DNA of 64,000 bases from Mycobacterium seoulense. Its GTDB lineage: Bacteria; Actinomycetota; Actinomycetes; Mycobacteriales; Mycobacteriaceae. The translations under genes were made by a program, and so were the position numbers. Numbering within the stretch: the first letter of the stretch is position 1; every line of letters begins with the position of its first letter. Shown piece after piece: positions 19,845 to 29,777 of this stretch. The notes under the pieces were generated by a model. The model made no database searches. It was not told where the DNA came from and saw only the letters and a program-made list of their open reading frames with translations. The DNA lies in NCBI RefSeq assembly GCF_010731595.1, contig NZ_AP022582.1, forward strand, positions 1,612,001 through 1,676,000, written 5' to 3'.

Positions 19845-20756
19845 TTACCGCGTCGCCGTGATGTATTGGGACCGCATGAAACTGTCGATCTTGACGTCGA
19901 CGTCGGGCGGGGTCATCCCATAACCGGCCTGCAAGTCGAGCGTGTTGCGCACGGGGTCCACCGCCCACCCGTGCGCGGCCAGCCGTTCCGCCGGGTCGGT
20001 CTGGGGCTCGTAGGTCAGGGCGGAGAAATCGACATCGCCGGACACGTTGACGCCGGGATGCGCCGCTTCCAAGGCCGTCAGCTGGTCGTGGTCCAGGCGA
20101 GACCCCAACGCGCCGACGGCAATTCGGCTGCCGGGCGCACTGAGCCCGCTGATCCGGGTGAAGAGCGTGTTCTGGGCCTCGTCGGTCAGGTAGGGCAGCA
20201 CCCCCTCCACCGACCAGGCGCTCGGCCGTTCCACGTCGAAGCCGGCCGCCTCCAGCGCCCTCGACCAGTCGGTGCGCAGGTCGGCGGCGACCTCGACCCT
20301 GGGGGCCTTGGGTTTCGCGCCGTGCTGGGCGAGCACGTGTGCCTTGAATTCCAGCACCTTCGGCAGGTCGATCTCGAAAACCCTTGTGCCCTGTACCCAT
20401 TCGAGTCGATATGCGCGGGAATCGAGGCCGGCGGCCACGATCACCGCCTGTCGGATGCCCGCGGCGCCGGCGGCGAGGAAGAAGTCGTCGAAGAACCGGG
20501 TCTGCACGCCGTAGAGGCGGGGGAAGGCCATCTCGTCCTCGGAGCTCCCCGGGTTGGCGAGCACCCCCGCCAGATACGGATCCCGCGACGCCGCGACGAA
20601 GACCTTGGCGAAGTCGTCGCGGGCCAGCGGTTGCGGGCTCATGGCGTGCAGCGCGCGCCATCCGGCCACCAGCAAGGCGGTGTAACCGACGCTGCTGACG
20701 ATGTCCCAGTTGTCATCGTCGGAACGGAGCGAACCGAATTCGGGCGTTGTGCTCAT
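19845..20756 (-). CDS. SAM-dependent methyltransferase of the mycobacterial LCMT-like family (Rv1896c)
   Basis: A 303-residue enzyme of the large mycobacterial family related to leucine carboxyl methyltransferases. Diagnostic stretches are [19 protein letters not shown] at the N-terminus, [16 protein letters not shown] (SAM-binding glycine loop) near residue 100, and [14 protein letters not shown] near residue 180. The frame continues far upstream, but the ATG at 20756 gives the family's normal length. It follows dtd by 64 bp on the same strand. Substrate unknown. Confidence 0.9.
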   Translation of the reverse strand: MSTTPEFGSLRSDDDNWDIVSSVGYTALLVAGWRALHAMSPQPLARDDFAKVFVAASRDPYLAGVLANPGSSEDEMAFPRLYGVQTRFFDDFFLAAGAAGIRQAVIVAAGLDSRAYRLEWVQGTRVFEIDLPKVLEFKAHVLAQHGAKPKAPRVEVAADLRTDWSRALEAAGFDVERPSAWSVEGVLPYLTDEAQNTLFTRISGLSAPGSRIAVGALGSRLDHDQLTALEAAHPGVNVSGDVDFSALTYEPQTDPAERLAAHGWAVDPVRNTLDLQAGYGMTPPDVDVKIDSFMRSQYITATR

Positions 20757-20820
20757 GGTCGCCCCTCCCGTCGTCATGCGGCCGCGAAAGTCGATGTCCA
20801 ACGTACCCGCAGTCGCCGCA

Positions 20821-21252
20821 TCAGAGCTCCAGCAGCACCGTGACCGGGCCGTCATTGACCAATTCGACCTGCATGTCCGCGCCGAACATCCCGGTCTGGA
20901 CCTCGGCGCCCAGCCGCCGCAACGCATCGGCGAACGCCGCGACCAGCGGTTCGGCGACCGCGCCCGGAGCGGCGGCGTTCCACGACGGTCGCCGGCCCTT
21001 GGCGGTGTCGGCGTACAGAGTGAACTGACTGACGACCAGGATCGGCGCGTTGACGTCGGCGGCGGACCTCTCGTCGGCGAGAATGCGTAAATACCAGAGC
21101 TTTTCAGCCAGCCGCCGCGCTTTGTCGGAGTCGTCGCTGTGGGTGACGCCGACGAAGGCCAGCAGGCCTTGGCCGTCCGGCCGGATGGCGCCCACCACTT
21201 CGCCGGCGACCGACACCGCCGCCGACGCGACCCGTTGTACCAAGACCCGCAT
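20821..21252 (-). CDS. dtd: D-aminoacyl-tRNA deacylase
   Basis: A 143-residue protein of the full Dtd length. The conserved SQFTLYAD near residue 77 and the Gly-cisPro-like [12 protein letters not shown] at the C-terminus form the chiral proofreading site that removes D-amino acids (and glycine) from mischarged tRNA. It is cytosolic and acts as a dimer. It lies divergent from the thiamine-binding-like gene and upstream of the methyltransferase, as in Rv1897c. Confidence 0.95.
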   Translation of the reverse strand: MRVLVQRVASAAVSVAGEVVGAIRPDGQGLLAFVGVTHSDDSDKARRLAEKLWYLRILADERSAADVNAPILVVSQFTLYADTAKGRRPSWNAAAPGAVAEPLVAAFADALRRLGAEVQTGMFGADMQVELVNDGPVTVLLEL

Positions 21253-21302
21253 GGGCCTTGATGCTGCCAGGCCGCCTCGGGAGGGTTGGGTAGGCTCGTT
21301 GA

Positions 21303-21608
21303 GTGTCTGTGCTTGTCGCGTTCTCCGTCACGCCCATGGGTGTGGGCGAGGGTGTCGGGGAGATTGTCGCCGAAGCGGTCCGGGTGGTTCGCGAATCCGG
21401 CCTGCCCAACCAGACGGATGCGATGTTCACGGTCATCGAAGGCGATTCCTGGGAAGAGGTGATGGCGGTCGTGCAGCGCGCGGTGGAGGCGGTCGCCGCC
21501 CGGGCGCCCCGGGTCAGCACGGTGATCAAGGCGGACTGGCGGGCCGGCGTCAGCGACGCGATGACGCGGAAGGTCGCCTCCGTCGAGCGTTACCTCGAGG
21601 AGGGCTAG
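21303..21608 (+). CDS. Thiamine-binding/MTH1187-family protein (Rv1898-like)
   Basis: A 101-residue protein with a GTG start. [20 protein letters not shown] and [15 protein letters not shown] are the strands and helix of the MTH1187/YkoF-type fold; relatives bind thiamine or its pyrimidine moiety. It is a small cytosolic ligand-binding protein, possibly involved in thiamine salvage. It sits between divergent dtd and downstream cinA, as Rv1898 lies near Rv1901. Confidence 0.85.
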   Translation: MSVLVAFSVTPMGVGEGVGEIVAEAVRVVRESGLPNQTDAMFTVIEGDSWEEVMAVVQRAVEAVAARAPRVSTVIKADWRAGVSDAMTRKVASVERYLEEG

Positions 21609-21684
21609 CTGTTCTAGCCCGCAACGGCGTCCCGCAGCGCGCTGCCGTGGCTCGGCTCCGCCTTGCGGCCCTGCCAGTAGGCTC

Positions 21685-22959
21685 ATGGCGGTGAGCGCAC
21701 GCGCAGGCATCGTCGTCACCGGAACCGAAGTTCTCACCGGGCGCGTCCAAGACGCTAACGGTCCGTGGATCGCCGACCGCCTGCTGGAGCTGGGTGTGGA
21801 GCTGGCGCACATCACCATCTGCGGCGACCGCCCGGCCGACATCGAGGCGCAGCTGCACTTCATGGCCGAGCAGGGCATGGACCTCATCGTCACCAGCGGC
21901 GGACTGGGGCCCACGGCCGACGACATGACCGTGGAGGTGGTGGCCCGGTTCTGCGGTCGCGAATTGGTGTTGGACGACGACACCGAGAACAAGATCGCGA
22001 ACATCCTCAGGAAACTCATGGCCCGCTTCGAGGGCGTCGACTTCGAAGCGGTGCGCGCCGCCAACCGCAAGCAAGCGATGATTCCCGCCGGAGCTCAGGT
22101 GCTCGACCCGGTCGGCACCGCGCCCGGCGTCGTCGTCCCCGGCACGCCGACGGTCATCGTGCTCCCGGGGCCGCCGCGGGAGCTGCAGCCGATGTGGAGC
22201 CGGGCCATCGAGACGCCGGCCGCCCAGCAGGCGATCGCCGGCCGGACGCTCTATCGGCAGGACACCGTGCGGATGTTCGGGCTGCCCGAGTCGGGTCTGG
22301 CCGAGACGCTGCGCGACGCCGAGGCGTCGGTACCCGGTTTCGACTCGCTCGAGATCACCACGTGCCTGCGGCGGGGCGAAGTCGAGATGGTCACGCGCTA
22401 CGAGCCGGACGCCGCGGCCAGCTACGGGAAGCTGATGCAGCTGGTGCGCGACCGGCATGCTCAGCAGCTCTTCTCCGAAGACGGTTCCACGGTGGACGAT
22501 CTGGTCGCCCGGGCGCTGACCGGTCGCCGGATCGCGACGGCCGAATCCTGCACCGCCGGGCTGCTGGCTGCTCGACTGACCGACCGGCCGGGATCGTCGG
22601 ATTACGTGGCCGGCGGGGTGGTGGCCTACTCGAACGACGCGAAAGCAGAGCTGCTGGGTGTGGACCCGGCGCTGATCGAGGCGCACGGTGCGGTATCCGA
22701 GCCGGTGGCCGAGGCGATGGCGGCCGGCGCGCTACGCCGGTTCGGCGCCGACACCGCCGTCGCGATCACCGGTATCGCCGGCCCGGGCGGAGGCACTCCC
22801 GAAAAGCCGGTTGGCACGGTGTGTTTCACGGTAGCGCTCGGGGACGGCCGGAAGGACACCCGCACGTTGCGCCTGCCCGGCAACCGCTCCGACATCCGGG
22901 AGCGCTCGACGACGGTGGCGATGCACCTGCTGCGGCGCCTGCTGAGCGCCGCCGACTAG
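21685..22959 (+). CDS. cinA: CinA-like protein
   Basis: A 424-residue two-domain protein. The N-terminal MoaB/MogA-like COG1058 domain carries [13 protein letters not shown] near residue 71. The C-terminal CinA/PncC domain carries [16 protein letters not shown] and [20 protein letters not shown], typical of nicotinamide-mononucleotide deamidase. It recycles pyridine nucleotide or cleans up ADP-ribose. The start is ATG or the GTG two codons later. M. tuberculosis lppD and lipJ, which lie before cinA there, are missing here. Confidence 0.93.
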   Translation: MAVSARAGIVVTGTEVLTGRVQDANGPWIADRLLELGVELAHITICGDRPADIEAQLHFMAEQGMDLIVTSGGLGPTADDMTVEVVARFCGRELVLDDDTENKIANILRKLMARFEGVDFEAVRAANRKQAMIPAGAQVLDPVGTAPGVVVPGTPTVIVLPGPPRELQPMWSRAIETPAAQQAIAGRTLYRQDTVRMFGLPESGLAETLRDAEASVPGFDSLEITTCLRRGEVEMVTRYEPDAAASYGKLMQLVRDRHAQQLFSEDGSTVDDLVARALTGRRIATAESCTAGLLAARLTDRPGSSDYVAGGVVAYSNDAKAELLGVDPALIEAHGAVSEPVAEAMAAGALRRFGADTAVAITGIAGPGGGTPEKPVGTVCFTVALGDGRKDTRTLRLPGNRSDIRERSTTVAMHLLRRLLSAAD

Positions 22960-22962
22960 TGG

Positions 22963-24225
22963 TCACGTCACTTCGGTTGGCAGGAAAGCGCTTTCGGCGG
23001 TGCCGAACCGAATTCCGGTGGCATCCTTGCCGATAAAGGTCAGGAAGGCGACGGCGATCAGCACCGGCACGATCGTCGCGGCGAGCGCAAAGGGATAGCC
23101 GTGCGACTCCGCCAGGCGTTCCTGGATGGGCAGGTTGAACGCGGCCAGCAGGTTTCCCAGCTGGTAGGTGACGCCGGGGTAGAGGCCGCGGATGGCGTCC
23201 GGTGACATCTCGGTCAGGTGGGCGGGAATCACGCCCCACGCGCCCTGCACGCACAACTGCATCAGGAACGAACCAAGACACAGCATCGCAGCCGTGCGTG
23301 AGTAGGCGAACAGCGGAACGATCGGCAGCCCCAGCAGCGCGCAGAAAATGATGGTGTAGCGGCGGCTGAACCGCTGCGACAAGGTGCCGAACACCAGTCC
23401 GCCGATGATGGCGCCGAGGTTGTAGACGATGACGATCCACTTGACCGTGGCGCTGGACAGGGCGGCGCCGTGGTTGGCGGTCGACGTCAGGAAGCTCGGG
23501 TAGACGTCCTGGGTGCCGTGGCTCATCCAGTTGAAGGCCGTCATCAGCAGCACCAGGTAGAAGAACCGGCGGATGATCGCCCCGTCGCGCAGCACGTCGC
23601 GGATCCTGGTGCTGGTGAGCTTCATCTGATCCTGCGCGGCCTCCCACACCTCGGACTCCTCCACCCGGTACCGGATGATCAGGCTGACCAGCGCAGGAAC
23701 GATGCTCAGGGCGAAGAGCCAGCGCCACGACAGGCCGAGCCAGTTCATCACCACCAGCGAGGCGACGCTGGCCAACAGGTAGCCGAATGCGTAGCCCTCC
23801 TGCAGCAGCCCGGAGAAGAACCCGCGGCGCTCGACGGGGACCTTCTCCATGGCGAGCGCGGCGCCCAGGCCCCACTCGCCGCCCATGCCGATCCCATACA
23901 ACAGCCGCAGGATCACCAGCACGGTGAAGTTCGGCGCGAACGCGCACAGGAAGCCCACCACCGAGTAGAACATCACGTCCACCATCAGCGGCAGCCGGCG
24001 GCCGACGCGGTCGGCCCACAGCCCGAACAGCAGCGCGCCCACCGGGCGCATGATCAGGGTGGCCGTGGTGACGAAGGCGACCTCGGCTTTGCTGTGGTGG
24101 AAGGTCTTTGCGATGTCGGCGTAGACGAGCACGACGATGAAGTAGTCGAAGGCGTCCATCGTCCAGCCCAACGATGCCGCGATGAATGAGTTCCGCTGAT
24201 CGGCGGTCAACCGTTGTGTGGTCAC
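22963..24225 (-). CDS. nanT: MFS transporter (NanT-like)
   Basis: A 420-residue permease with 12 predicted membrane helices. The loop between helices 2 and 3 reads [10 protein letters not shown], the MFS signature, and helix 4 contains [18 protein letters not shown] as in the sialate/metabolite proton symporters. The position next to cinA matches Rv1902c, annotated NanT. True sialic acid transport has not been shown from sequence; an aromatic or organic acid substrate is as likely. The gene converges with cinA, with only 3 bp between the stops. Confidence 0.88.
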   Translation of the reverse strand: MTTQRLTADQRNSFIAASLGWTMDAFDYFIVVLVYADIAKTFHHSKAEVAFVTTATLIMRPVGALLFGLWADRVGRRLPLMVDVMFYSVVGFLCAFAPNFTVLVILRLLYGIGMGGEWGLGAALAMEKVPVERRGFFSGLLQEGYAFGYLLASVASLVVMNWLGLSWRWLFALSIVPALVSLIIRYRVEESEVWEAAQDQMKLTSTRIRDVLRDGAIIRRFFYLVLLMTAFNWMSHGTQDVYPSFLTSTANHGAALSSATVKWIVIVYNLGAIIGGLVFGTLSQRFSRRYTIIFCALLGLPIVPLFAYSRTAAMLCLGSFLMQLCVQGAWGVIPAHLTEMSPDAIRGLYPGVTYQLGNLLAAFNLPIQERLAESHGYPFALAATIVPVLIAVAFLTFIGKDATGIRFGTAESAFLPTEVT

Positions 24226-24303
24226 GTCAGCATCGTGCAGTACCGAGCATTCGATGGCGAGCCTTTCGCCCCGCGCGCCATGACGGCTGGGGTCACCCGG
24301 CGC

Positions 24304-25194
24304 TCATCCCACCAACCTTTGCAGCCCTTGCCGATAGGCGTAAAGGCTGTGGCGCCATAGTGCGCCGAGACCACCGCTGTTGATGTAGATCGCGGCGCCG
24401 ACGTGCTCGTAGGGGCACGGCGGTAGCAACGGAATGAGATCGGAATAGTTCACCACTCGGTAGCAGGAGGCGATGGTCTCATTGAATGGGTTGACGAAAT
24501 CGGTGAGCCCAGACTTTGGCCCGGCAAAGGTGATGAGGCGAGGCGCGAGATTGGGCGGGATGTTCGCGAAAATGTCGGGCGCGGAGACAACGGAAAGCGC
24601 CCCGCCCAGGCTGTGTCCGATGACCAGGAGGTCCGTGCACCCCGCGCACGCGGCGCCCAGGTTGGCCACGATGCTGGCGCGCAACATGCGGTAGAGGGCG
24701 TGAAAGCCACTCTGCACGCATCCGAATTTGGGAACGAATCCGTAGGGCGTGGCGATGATGTCCAAGTCCGTGAGCACGTCGTCGAGGTCGGCCGTGCCAC
24801 GAAACGCCACGAATGCGGTACCGGTGGAGAGGTTATTGCCAATCAGGCCGAAGATGTTGTTTCGCAACACCATTTTGGCTGCCACGGGATGCTGGGCGGC
24901 CAATGCGGCGGCGAGAGCACGGTCACCCAGGATCAGCGCCGTCGCTTGATATCCCGGCGGAAGGTTCAACGGGCCGCCGGACATTGCGCTGTACGCGGAG
25001 AAAGCCAAGGGGATGGCCACATTGAGGGCGAAAGCCGGATCGAAACCCGTCGAAGACAGGGCGGCCGCGCCAATTGGAGCAGCGCTGGCTTTCACGGGAG
25101 AGATCCATGGCGCGATAATGGCGGAGCCACTGAGTAAAGCTGTTCTTGCCAGGAAGTCGCGCCGCGCCATTCCCCTCGAAAGAGAATCGCTCAT
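24304..25194 (-). CDS. Exported class 3 lipase-like protein with Tat signal
   Basis: A 296-residue protein. The start at 25194 has an AAAGGA site upstream; a further in-frame start at 25236 is less likely. The N-terminus carries RRDFLARTALLSGS, a twin-arginine signal followed by a hydrophobic stretch, so folded export is expected. The hydrolase core shows TAFVAFRGTADLDDVLTD and the nucleophile motif GHSLGGA of class 3 lipases, then ITFAGPKSG and a late histidine. Several cysteines (CAGCTD) suggest disulfides. It is inserted between the nanT and Rv1903 equivalents. Confidence 0.82.
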   Translation of the reverse strand: MSDSLSRGMARRDFLARTALLSGSAIIAPWISPVKASAAPIGAAALSSTGFDPAFALNVAIPLAFSAYSAMSGGPLNLPPGYQATALILGDRALAAALAAQHPVAAKMVLRNNIFGLIGNNLSTGTAFVAFRGTADLDDVLTDLDIIATPYGFVPKFGCVQSGFHALYRMLRASIVANLGAACAGCTDLLVIGHSLGGALSVVSAPDIFANIPPNLAPRLITFAGPKSGLTDFVNPFNETIASCYRVVNYSDLIPLLPPCPYEHVGAAIYINSGGLGALWRHSLYAYRQGLQRLVG

Positions 25195-25415
25195 CGATTT
25201 CCTTTCTAGGTTTGCCATGAAAAGGGTACGGGACAAATCGCCGTTGTCTTGAACCGTTGTTCTTCCGTCACCGGTTCGAAATCGGCACGCGCCTAAACGG
25301 GCCGAAAGTAGAACGCTCTGTTGAATGGGGTCGACGTCGATCGCATTCGTCTACGCGCCGATGCGACCGTGCGAGCCGTTTCACCATGCGGTCCGCAAGA
25401 GTAAGTTCCGAATAC

Positions 25416-26483
25416 ATGCGCATCATCGACGCCGACGGACACGTCGCCGAGAACTCGTCGCTGGCAATCGAAGCGATCAAGCGCTGGCCGCAGCACGTCA
25501 AGCCCAGCACCGACGGGCGGATGCGGTTGACGTTCGAGGGCCGCAATTACCCGGAGGATCAGGGCCCGGGTGCCGGTTGTCCGCCCGAGCACGGCATCAG
25601 CAACGCCCCGGACATCAACTGCCGATCGACCGACGGCGTCCTGGGCGATGCCGATCGCGACCACATCGACACGATGGTGTTGTACCCGAGCCTGGGCCTG
25701 TGCACGCCCAGCCTCGAAGACCCCGAGTTCGCCGCCGGGTTCGCCCGGCTGTACAACCAGTGGATCGCGGACTACTGCGCCCCGTCGGGAGGCCGGCTAC
25801 GCGGCGTCGCGGTAACCCCGATCGAGCACGGGCAGGCGGCGATCGACGTGATGACCGAAGCGAAAGACCTTGGGCTGGTGGCGACCCTGGTGCCGCCGGC
25901 GCTCAAGACCCGCAACCTCGACCACCCGGACCTCGACCCCTTCTACGCCGCCGCGGTCGAGCTGGAGATGCCGCTGGGCATCCACGGCGCCCCCGGCATA
26001 CACCTACCGAAGATCGGCGTGGACCGCTTCACCAACTACATTCAGGTGCACTGCATCAGTTTCCCGTTCGACCAGATGACGGCCATGACGGCGCTGGTGT
26101 CCGGCGGGGTCTTCGAGCGCCACCCGCGGTTGCGGGTCGCCTTCCTCGAGGCGGGCGCGGGCTGGGTCCCGTTCTTCATGGATCGCCTGCACGAGCACTA
26201 CGAAAAGCGGGGCGATTGGGTCGAACGCGGCTGGCGCCGCGACCCGCACGAGTATCTGGCCGCGGGCAACATCTGGGTGACGTGTGAGCCGGAGGAACCG
26301 ATCCTGCCGGGCGTGATCGACGTGCTCGGCTCCGACTTCATCATGTTCGCCAGCGACTACCCGCACTGGGACGGCGAATGGCCGGAAAGCACCAAGCACC
26401 TGCGGACCCGCGCCGACATCAGCGAAGAGGCCCGCGAAAAGATCGGCGGGCTGAACGCGGCGCGCTTCTACAACTTGAATTAG
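25416..26483 (+). CDS. Amidohydrolase-2 family metal-dependent hydrolase
   Basis: A 355-residue TIM-barrel protein of the amidohydrolase 2 (PF04909) type. The start MRIIDADGHVAEN holds the first metal-ligand motif (DxH-like); PLGIHGAP supplies the middle histidine, and MFASDYPHWDGEWPES near the C-terminus the conserved Asp. Enzymes of this family decarboxylate or hydrolyse aromatic and cyclic acids. The ATG at 25416 was chosen because the upstream in-frame extension is not protein-like. It has no M. tuberculosis neighbour at this place that I recall. Confidence 0.85.
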   Translation: MRIIDADGHVAENSSLAIEAIKRWPQHVKPSTDGRMRLTFEGRNYPEDQGPGAGCPPEHGISNAPDINCRSTDGVLGDADRDHIDTMVLYPSLGLCTPSLEDPEFAAGFARLYNQWIADYCAPSGGRLRGVAVTPIEHGQAAIDVMTEAKDLGLVATLVPPALKTRNLDHPDLDPFYAAAVELEMPLGIHGAPGIHLPKIGVDRFTNYIQVHCISFPFDQMTAMTALVSGGVFERHPRLRVAFLEAGAGWVPFFMDRLHEHYEKRGDWVERGWRRDPHEYLAAGNIWVTCEPEEPILPGVIDVLGSDFIMFASDYPHWDGEWPESTKHLRTRADISEEAREKIGGLNAARFYNLN

Positions 26484-26604
26484 CGGGCTCGCCGACCGGG
26501 CAACTCGGGCCTTTCACCGCCCGGGATTCAGCCCGATCGATCCTCCCGGCGGACGACCCGATAGCCTCGTGACACCAGGGCTTTTTGGAAGGCGACAATC
26601 TGAC

Positions 26605-26850
26605 ATGACTGATAAATGGTTCTCCGATATCAGTGCGCCGGGACAGTTGACCCTCGCGGACGTGTGCGACCAAATCGAGCAGAAAATCCACGTCAACGCG
26701 GACAACCAGAAACCGCCGCAGGAGTTTCCCGATTGGCAGGCGTGTGTGGCAGATCGGGACGCCACCATCCAGAAGTTGAGCGCGGCTGTCGTCAACCTGT
26801 GCCAGATGGTGAAGTACCTGGCAGCACAAGGCCAGCACGGCGACGCTTAG
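26605..26850 (+). CDS. Small hypothetical protein
   Basis: An 81-residue soluble acidic protein with two cysteines (VCDQIEQK and WQACVADRD) and a C-terminal helix (ATIQKLSAAVVNLCQMVKYL). A GGAAGG site lies 12-18 bases before the ATG. No family recognised. It sits just upstream of the phage-holin-like membrane gene on the same strand. Confidence 0.65.
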   Translation: MTDKWFSDISAPGQLTLADVCDQIEQKIHVNADNQKPPQEFPDWQACVADRDATIQKLSAAVVNLCQMVKYLAAQGQHGDA

Positions 26851-26912
26851 CGCGGAATATCAGACGCGAATGGGCTGCCCTTGGCCGGCGCCCGGTGGCA
26901 GGATCTTGGACC

Positions 26913-27305
26913 ATGGGCCCTTTTCTGCTTCGCGCCGCACTGACCGGTTTCGCGCTGTGGCTGGTCACGAAGTTCGTCCACGGGATCACGTTCGTCGGCG
27001 GTGACACAAAGCTTCAGCGGGTCGGCATCATCTTCGTCGTCGCCGTCGTCTTCGGTCTGGTCAACGCGTTCATCAAGCCGGTCGTCCAGCTCTTGTCGAT
27101 CCCGCTGTACATCCTCACCCTCGGCCTGTTCCACGTCGTCGTCAACGCGCTGATGTTGTGGATCACCGCGTGGATCACCGAGCACACCACGCACTGGGGC
27201 CTACAGATCGATCATTTCTGGTGGACGGCGATCTGGGCCGCCATCGTGCTGTCGATCGTGAGCTGGCTGCTGTCGCTGATCATTCGGGACGTCAGCCGCC
27301 GCTAG
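26913..27305 (+). CDS. Phage-holin-family-4-like membrane protein (Rv1903-like)
   Basis: A 130-residue protein with four membrane helices. The pattern GLVNAFIKPVVQLLSIPLYI then LTLGLFHVVVNALMLW is the signature of the membrane family named phage holin IV (DUF360-like), common in bacterial chromosomes and not itself a sign of phage. Position matches Rv1903. Its stop codon overlaps the stop of the convergent enoyl-CoA hydratase gene within one CTAG. Confidence 0.85.
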   Translation: MGPFLLRAALTGFALWLVTKFVHGITFVGGDTKLQRVGIIFVVAVVFGLVNAFIKPVVQLLSIPLYILTLGLFHVVVNALMLWITAWITEHTTHWGLQIDHFWWTAIWAAIVLSIVSWLLSLIIRDVSRR

Positions 27306-28084
27306 CGCCCCCGCCAGCGCGGCGGTCGCTTCTCGGCGAAGGCGCGCGGCCCCTCCTTCGCGTCCTCGGTCTCGAAAATGCGGTCGCTGTGCCGGGTTTC
27401 GTTGTCGTATGCCGACTCGAGGTCGAGCGCCAAACCCTCGACGGCCGACTGCTTCGTCGCGAACACCGCGAGCGGTGCGTTCGCCGCGATGCGCTCGGCG
27501 TAGTCGTAGGCGGTGTCCATCAGCCGCTCGGGCGCGACGACGCGATTGATCAGTCCCATCGCCAGCGCCCGCTGCGCGTCCACCATGTCGGCGGTCAACA
27601 ACAACTCCATCGCCAGCGGGTAGGGCATCTGACGCGGCAGCCGCACGGTGCTCCCGCCGCCGGCGAACAGGCCGCGCTTGGGTTCCATCACCGCGAAACG
27701 GGCGGCCGGCACGGCCAGCCGGATGTCGGTGGAACTGAGCATCTCGAATCCGCCGGCGACGCAGGTGCCGTTGACCGCGGCGATGATCGGCTTGTAGACG
27801 GGGAAGCGGTGCAGGACGGCGTGGATGGCGTCGTCCTTGTTCCAGCCTGCCGGCTGCGGCAGGTCGCCGGTGAGCTCGGGGATGAACTTCTTGAGGTCGG
27901 CACCGGTGCAGAAGTCTTGCCCCACACCGGTGATCACGGCGACCCGGGCGCCGGCGTCGTCGCGGAACGCCGCCCAGGCGTGGGCCAGGTCGCGGAAGTG
28001 TTGCATGTCGAGCGAGTTACGGGTTTCGGGACGGTTGATGGTGATGGTGACGATGTGGGCGTCCAGCGCATAGTCGATGCTCAT
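27302..28084 (-). CDS. Enoyl-CoA hydratase/isomerase family protein
   Basis: A 260-residue crotonase-fold enzyme. GVGQDFCTGADLKKF and NGTCVAGGFEMLSSTDIR form the oxyanion hole and CoA pocket, and MEPKRGLFAGGGSTVRLPR carries the second catalytic region. It hydrates or isomerises enoyl-CoA in beta-oxidation or a related pathway. The ATG overlaps the stop of the D-amino-acid oxidase gene (ATGA), so the two are translationally coupled. Confidence 0.9.
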   Translation of the reverse strand: MSIDYALDAHIVTITINRPETRNSLDMQHFRDLAHAWAAFRDDAGARVAVITGVGQDFCTGADLKKFIPELTGDLPQPAGWNKDDAIHAVLHRFPVYKPIIAAVNGTCVAGGFEMLSSTDIRLAVPAARFAVMEPKRGLFAGGGSTVRLPRQMPYPLAMELLLTADMVDAQRALAMGLINRVVAPERLMDTAYDYAERIAANAPLAVFATKQSAVEGLALDLESAYDNETRHSDRIFETEDAKEGPRAFAEKRPPRWRGR

Positions 28085-29052
28085 CGCGCCTCCCGCTGAC
28101 CGGCGAGGCGGACCACGTCGCGCGCGCAACCCCACGACAACGTCACGCCGTTGCCGCCGTGGCCGTAATTGTGAATGCACAGGGCCGGTCCCAATCGTTC
28201 GGCCGCCACCCGCACCGAGGGGCGGTCGGGACGCAGCCCGGTGATGGTCTCTATCAGCTCGGCGTCGGCGAGCCGCGGCTCGATCCGGCGGCACCGGTGC
28301 AGGATTCGCTCGGTCACGTCGGGGTCCGCGGTGGTGTCCCAGCGGTCGGGGATGCTGATCCCGCCGCACACGACACGCTGTGGATGGGGGAAGTAGCACG
28401 TCCATTCCGGACCGCCGTTGATCTCCAGAAACAGTTGCCGCAGACCGGGATTGGTGAGCACGACGTGCTGGCCGAACAGGGGGCGCAGCGTGTCGTCGCC
28501 GGTCAGGCGTCCCGCGGCGAGGCCGGCGCAGTTGACCACGATCGGCGCGGCGTCGGCGGCCTCGGCCAGCGACCGCACGGGATGCTCCTCGATTTCGCAG
28601 CCGGCCGCGGCCAGCCGCCGGGTCAGGTAGTCGAGATAGTGCGGCATGTCGATCATCGGCAGCGTGGCGCGAAACCCGTTACCGAAGCCGTCCGGGAGGT
28701 CGCTCGGGTCGGCCGGCCTCAGGTCGGGGATCAACGCGGCGGCCGCCGACATCGCCTCGGTCGCCGTGAGTTCACCGACGGCCAGCGCGGGCACCAGTTG
28801 AACGCCCGAGCCGGGATCGGTGGCGAGTTCGCGGAAGACCCGCAGGGAGTGTTCGGTCCAGTCCAGTGTGTCGCCGGCGCGTTCGGCGGGCCGCGGCGGC
28901 AGCCACACCGCGCCCGCCACCTTCGACGTCGTGCGCTGTGGCATCGCGGCGGTCCAGACCCGCACCGGCCAACCGGCCTCGGCCAGGCACACCGCCGACG
29001 TCAGCCCGCTGACTCCGGCACCGACGACGACGATCTGTTGCGCACTGGCCAC
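28081..29052 (-). CDS. aao: D-amino acid oxidase
   Basis: A 323-residue flavoprotein with a GTG start. The FAD-binding motif VVVGAGVSGLTSAVCLAEAG lies at residues 8-27, followed by RVWTAAMPQRTTSKVAGAVW. NCAGLAAGRLTGDD and the C-terminal HNYGHGGNGVTLSWG are the conserved blocks of D-amino-acid oxidases. It converts D-amino acids to keto acids with H2O2. It corresponds to Rv1905c. Confidence 0.92.
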   Translation of the reverse strand: MASAQQIVVVGAGVSGLTSAVCLAEAGWPVRVWTAAMPQRTTSKVAGAVWLPPRPAERAGDTLDWTEHSLRVFRELATDPGSGVQLVPALAVGELTATEAMSAAAALIPDLRPADPSDLPDGFGNGFRATLPMIDMPHYLDYLTRRLAAAGCEIEEHPVRSLAEAADAAPIVVNCAGLAAGRLTGDDTLRPLFGQHVVLTNPGLRQLFLEINGGPEWTCYFPHPQRVVCGGISIPDRWDTTADPDVTERILHRCRRIEPRLADAELIETITGLRPDRPSVRVAAERLGPALCIHNYGHGGNGVTLSWGCARDVVRLAGQREAR

Positions 29053-29108
29053 GGCGCCACCGTAGCGAAAGTGGCCGGGGGTTGCGGCCGGCTCGCGTCA
29101 GCGCCTCG

Positions 29109-29675
29109 TCAGTTGTGCGGGGGCGGCGGCGGCTGTTGCCCACCCTGGGCGCCGCCGAGCAGGCCGTTGAGGATACCGAGCGTGCCCTGCACACTGGCGG
29201 GCGGCGCGCTGGGCGGCAGCGCGGCGTCCGGGGTCAGTTGCCAGGGCTGGCAGCCCGACGTCTTGAACGCCTTGTCGCTCGGGTCGATCTGCACCACCTG
29301 CGGCTTCTTGCTCATGTTGTTGTCGATGATGTTGCCGTCGGGATTGCCCGTCCGCTTCCAGTAGCAGGTGCCGTTGTTGGCGGGTCCGCCCGAGCTGTAG
29401 ATCCCGGGGACGATGTCGGTCCCGACGTTGTAGATGCCGTCCTTGTCGATGCTCGTCTTCGGTCCGGGTGCCGGTGAGGCGGCGGGGGAAGCCCCCGGAG
29501 ACGCCGACGGTGGCGGGCCCGGCGGGGGACCCTGCGACGCTGCCGGCGCCGGTGACGGCGCCGGCGTCTGGTCCGGGTCGGCCCCCGCGAATCCCGCCGA
29601 CGCGGTCCAGCCCGCGATCATCAGTCCCGCGACGGCCAACCGTGCCGCGGTAGGAACACCAGCCTCGAACCCCAT
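29109..29675 (-). CDS. Exported proline-rich protein (Rv1906c-like)
   Basis: A 188-residue precursor. A signal peptide (about residues 10-32) is followed by a long Pro/Ala/Ser stretch (residues 35-75) and a compact domain with KDGIYNVGTDIVPGIY, a conserved CYWKR and a second cysteine in TSGCQPW, likely paired. The protein ends in a Gly-Gln-Pro tail. The domain resembles a small extracellular family found in actinobacteria. It matches Rv1906c in position beside aao. Function unknown. Confidence 0.8.
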   Translation of the reverse strand: MGFEAGVPTAARLAVAGLMIAGWTASAGFAGADPDQTPAPSPAPAASQGPPPGPPPSASPGASPAASPAPGPKTSIDKDGIYNVGTDIVPGIYSSGGPANNGTCYWKRTGNPDGNIIDNNMSKKPQVVQIDPSDKAFKTSGCQPWQLTPDAALPPSAPPASVQGTLGILNGLLGGAQGGQQPPPPPHN

Positions 29676-29777
29676 AGCACGCCAGCGTACCGGGGTGAGC
29701 GCGTTAATCACATGATGCGGCGTACCGCGGTTGCCCACCGCGGACGCGTAACCCCTGGTCGCGGGCCTTGGTGGACC

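Noticed and set aside
19845..22070. Very long minus-strand frame of 741 codons with the methyltransferase at its end
   Set aside because: Only the part from 20756 down fits the methyltransferase family; the upstream extension is antisense to cinA and in a different frame from dtd.
26913..27305. Holin-like gene as a sign of phage DNA
   Set aside because: This membrane family is a normal chromosomal gene (Rv1903 equivalent) in mycobacteria.
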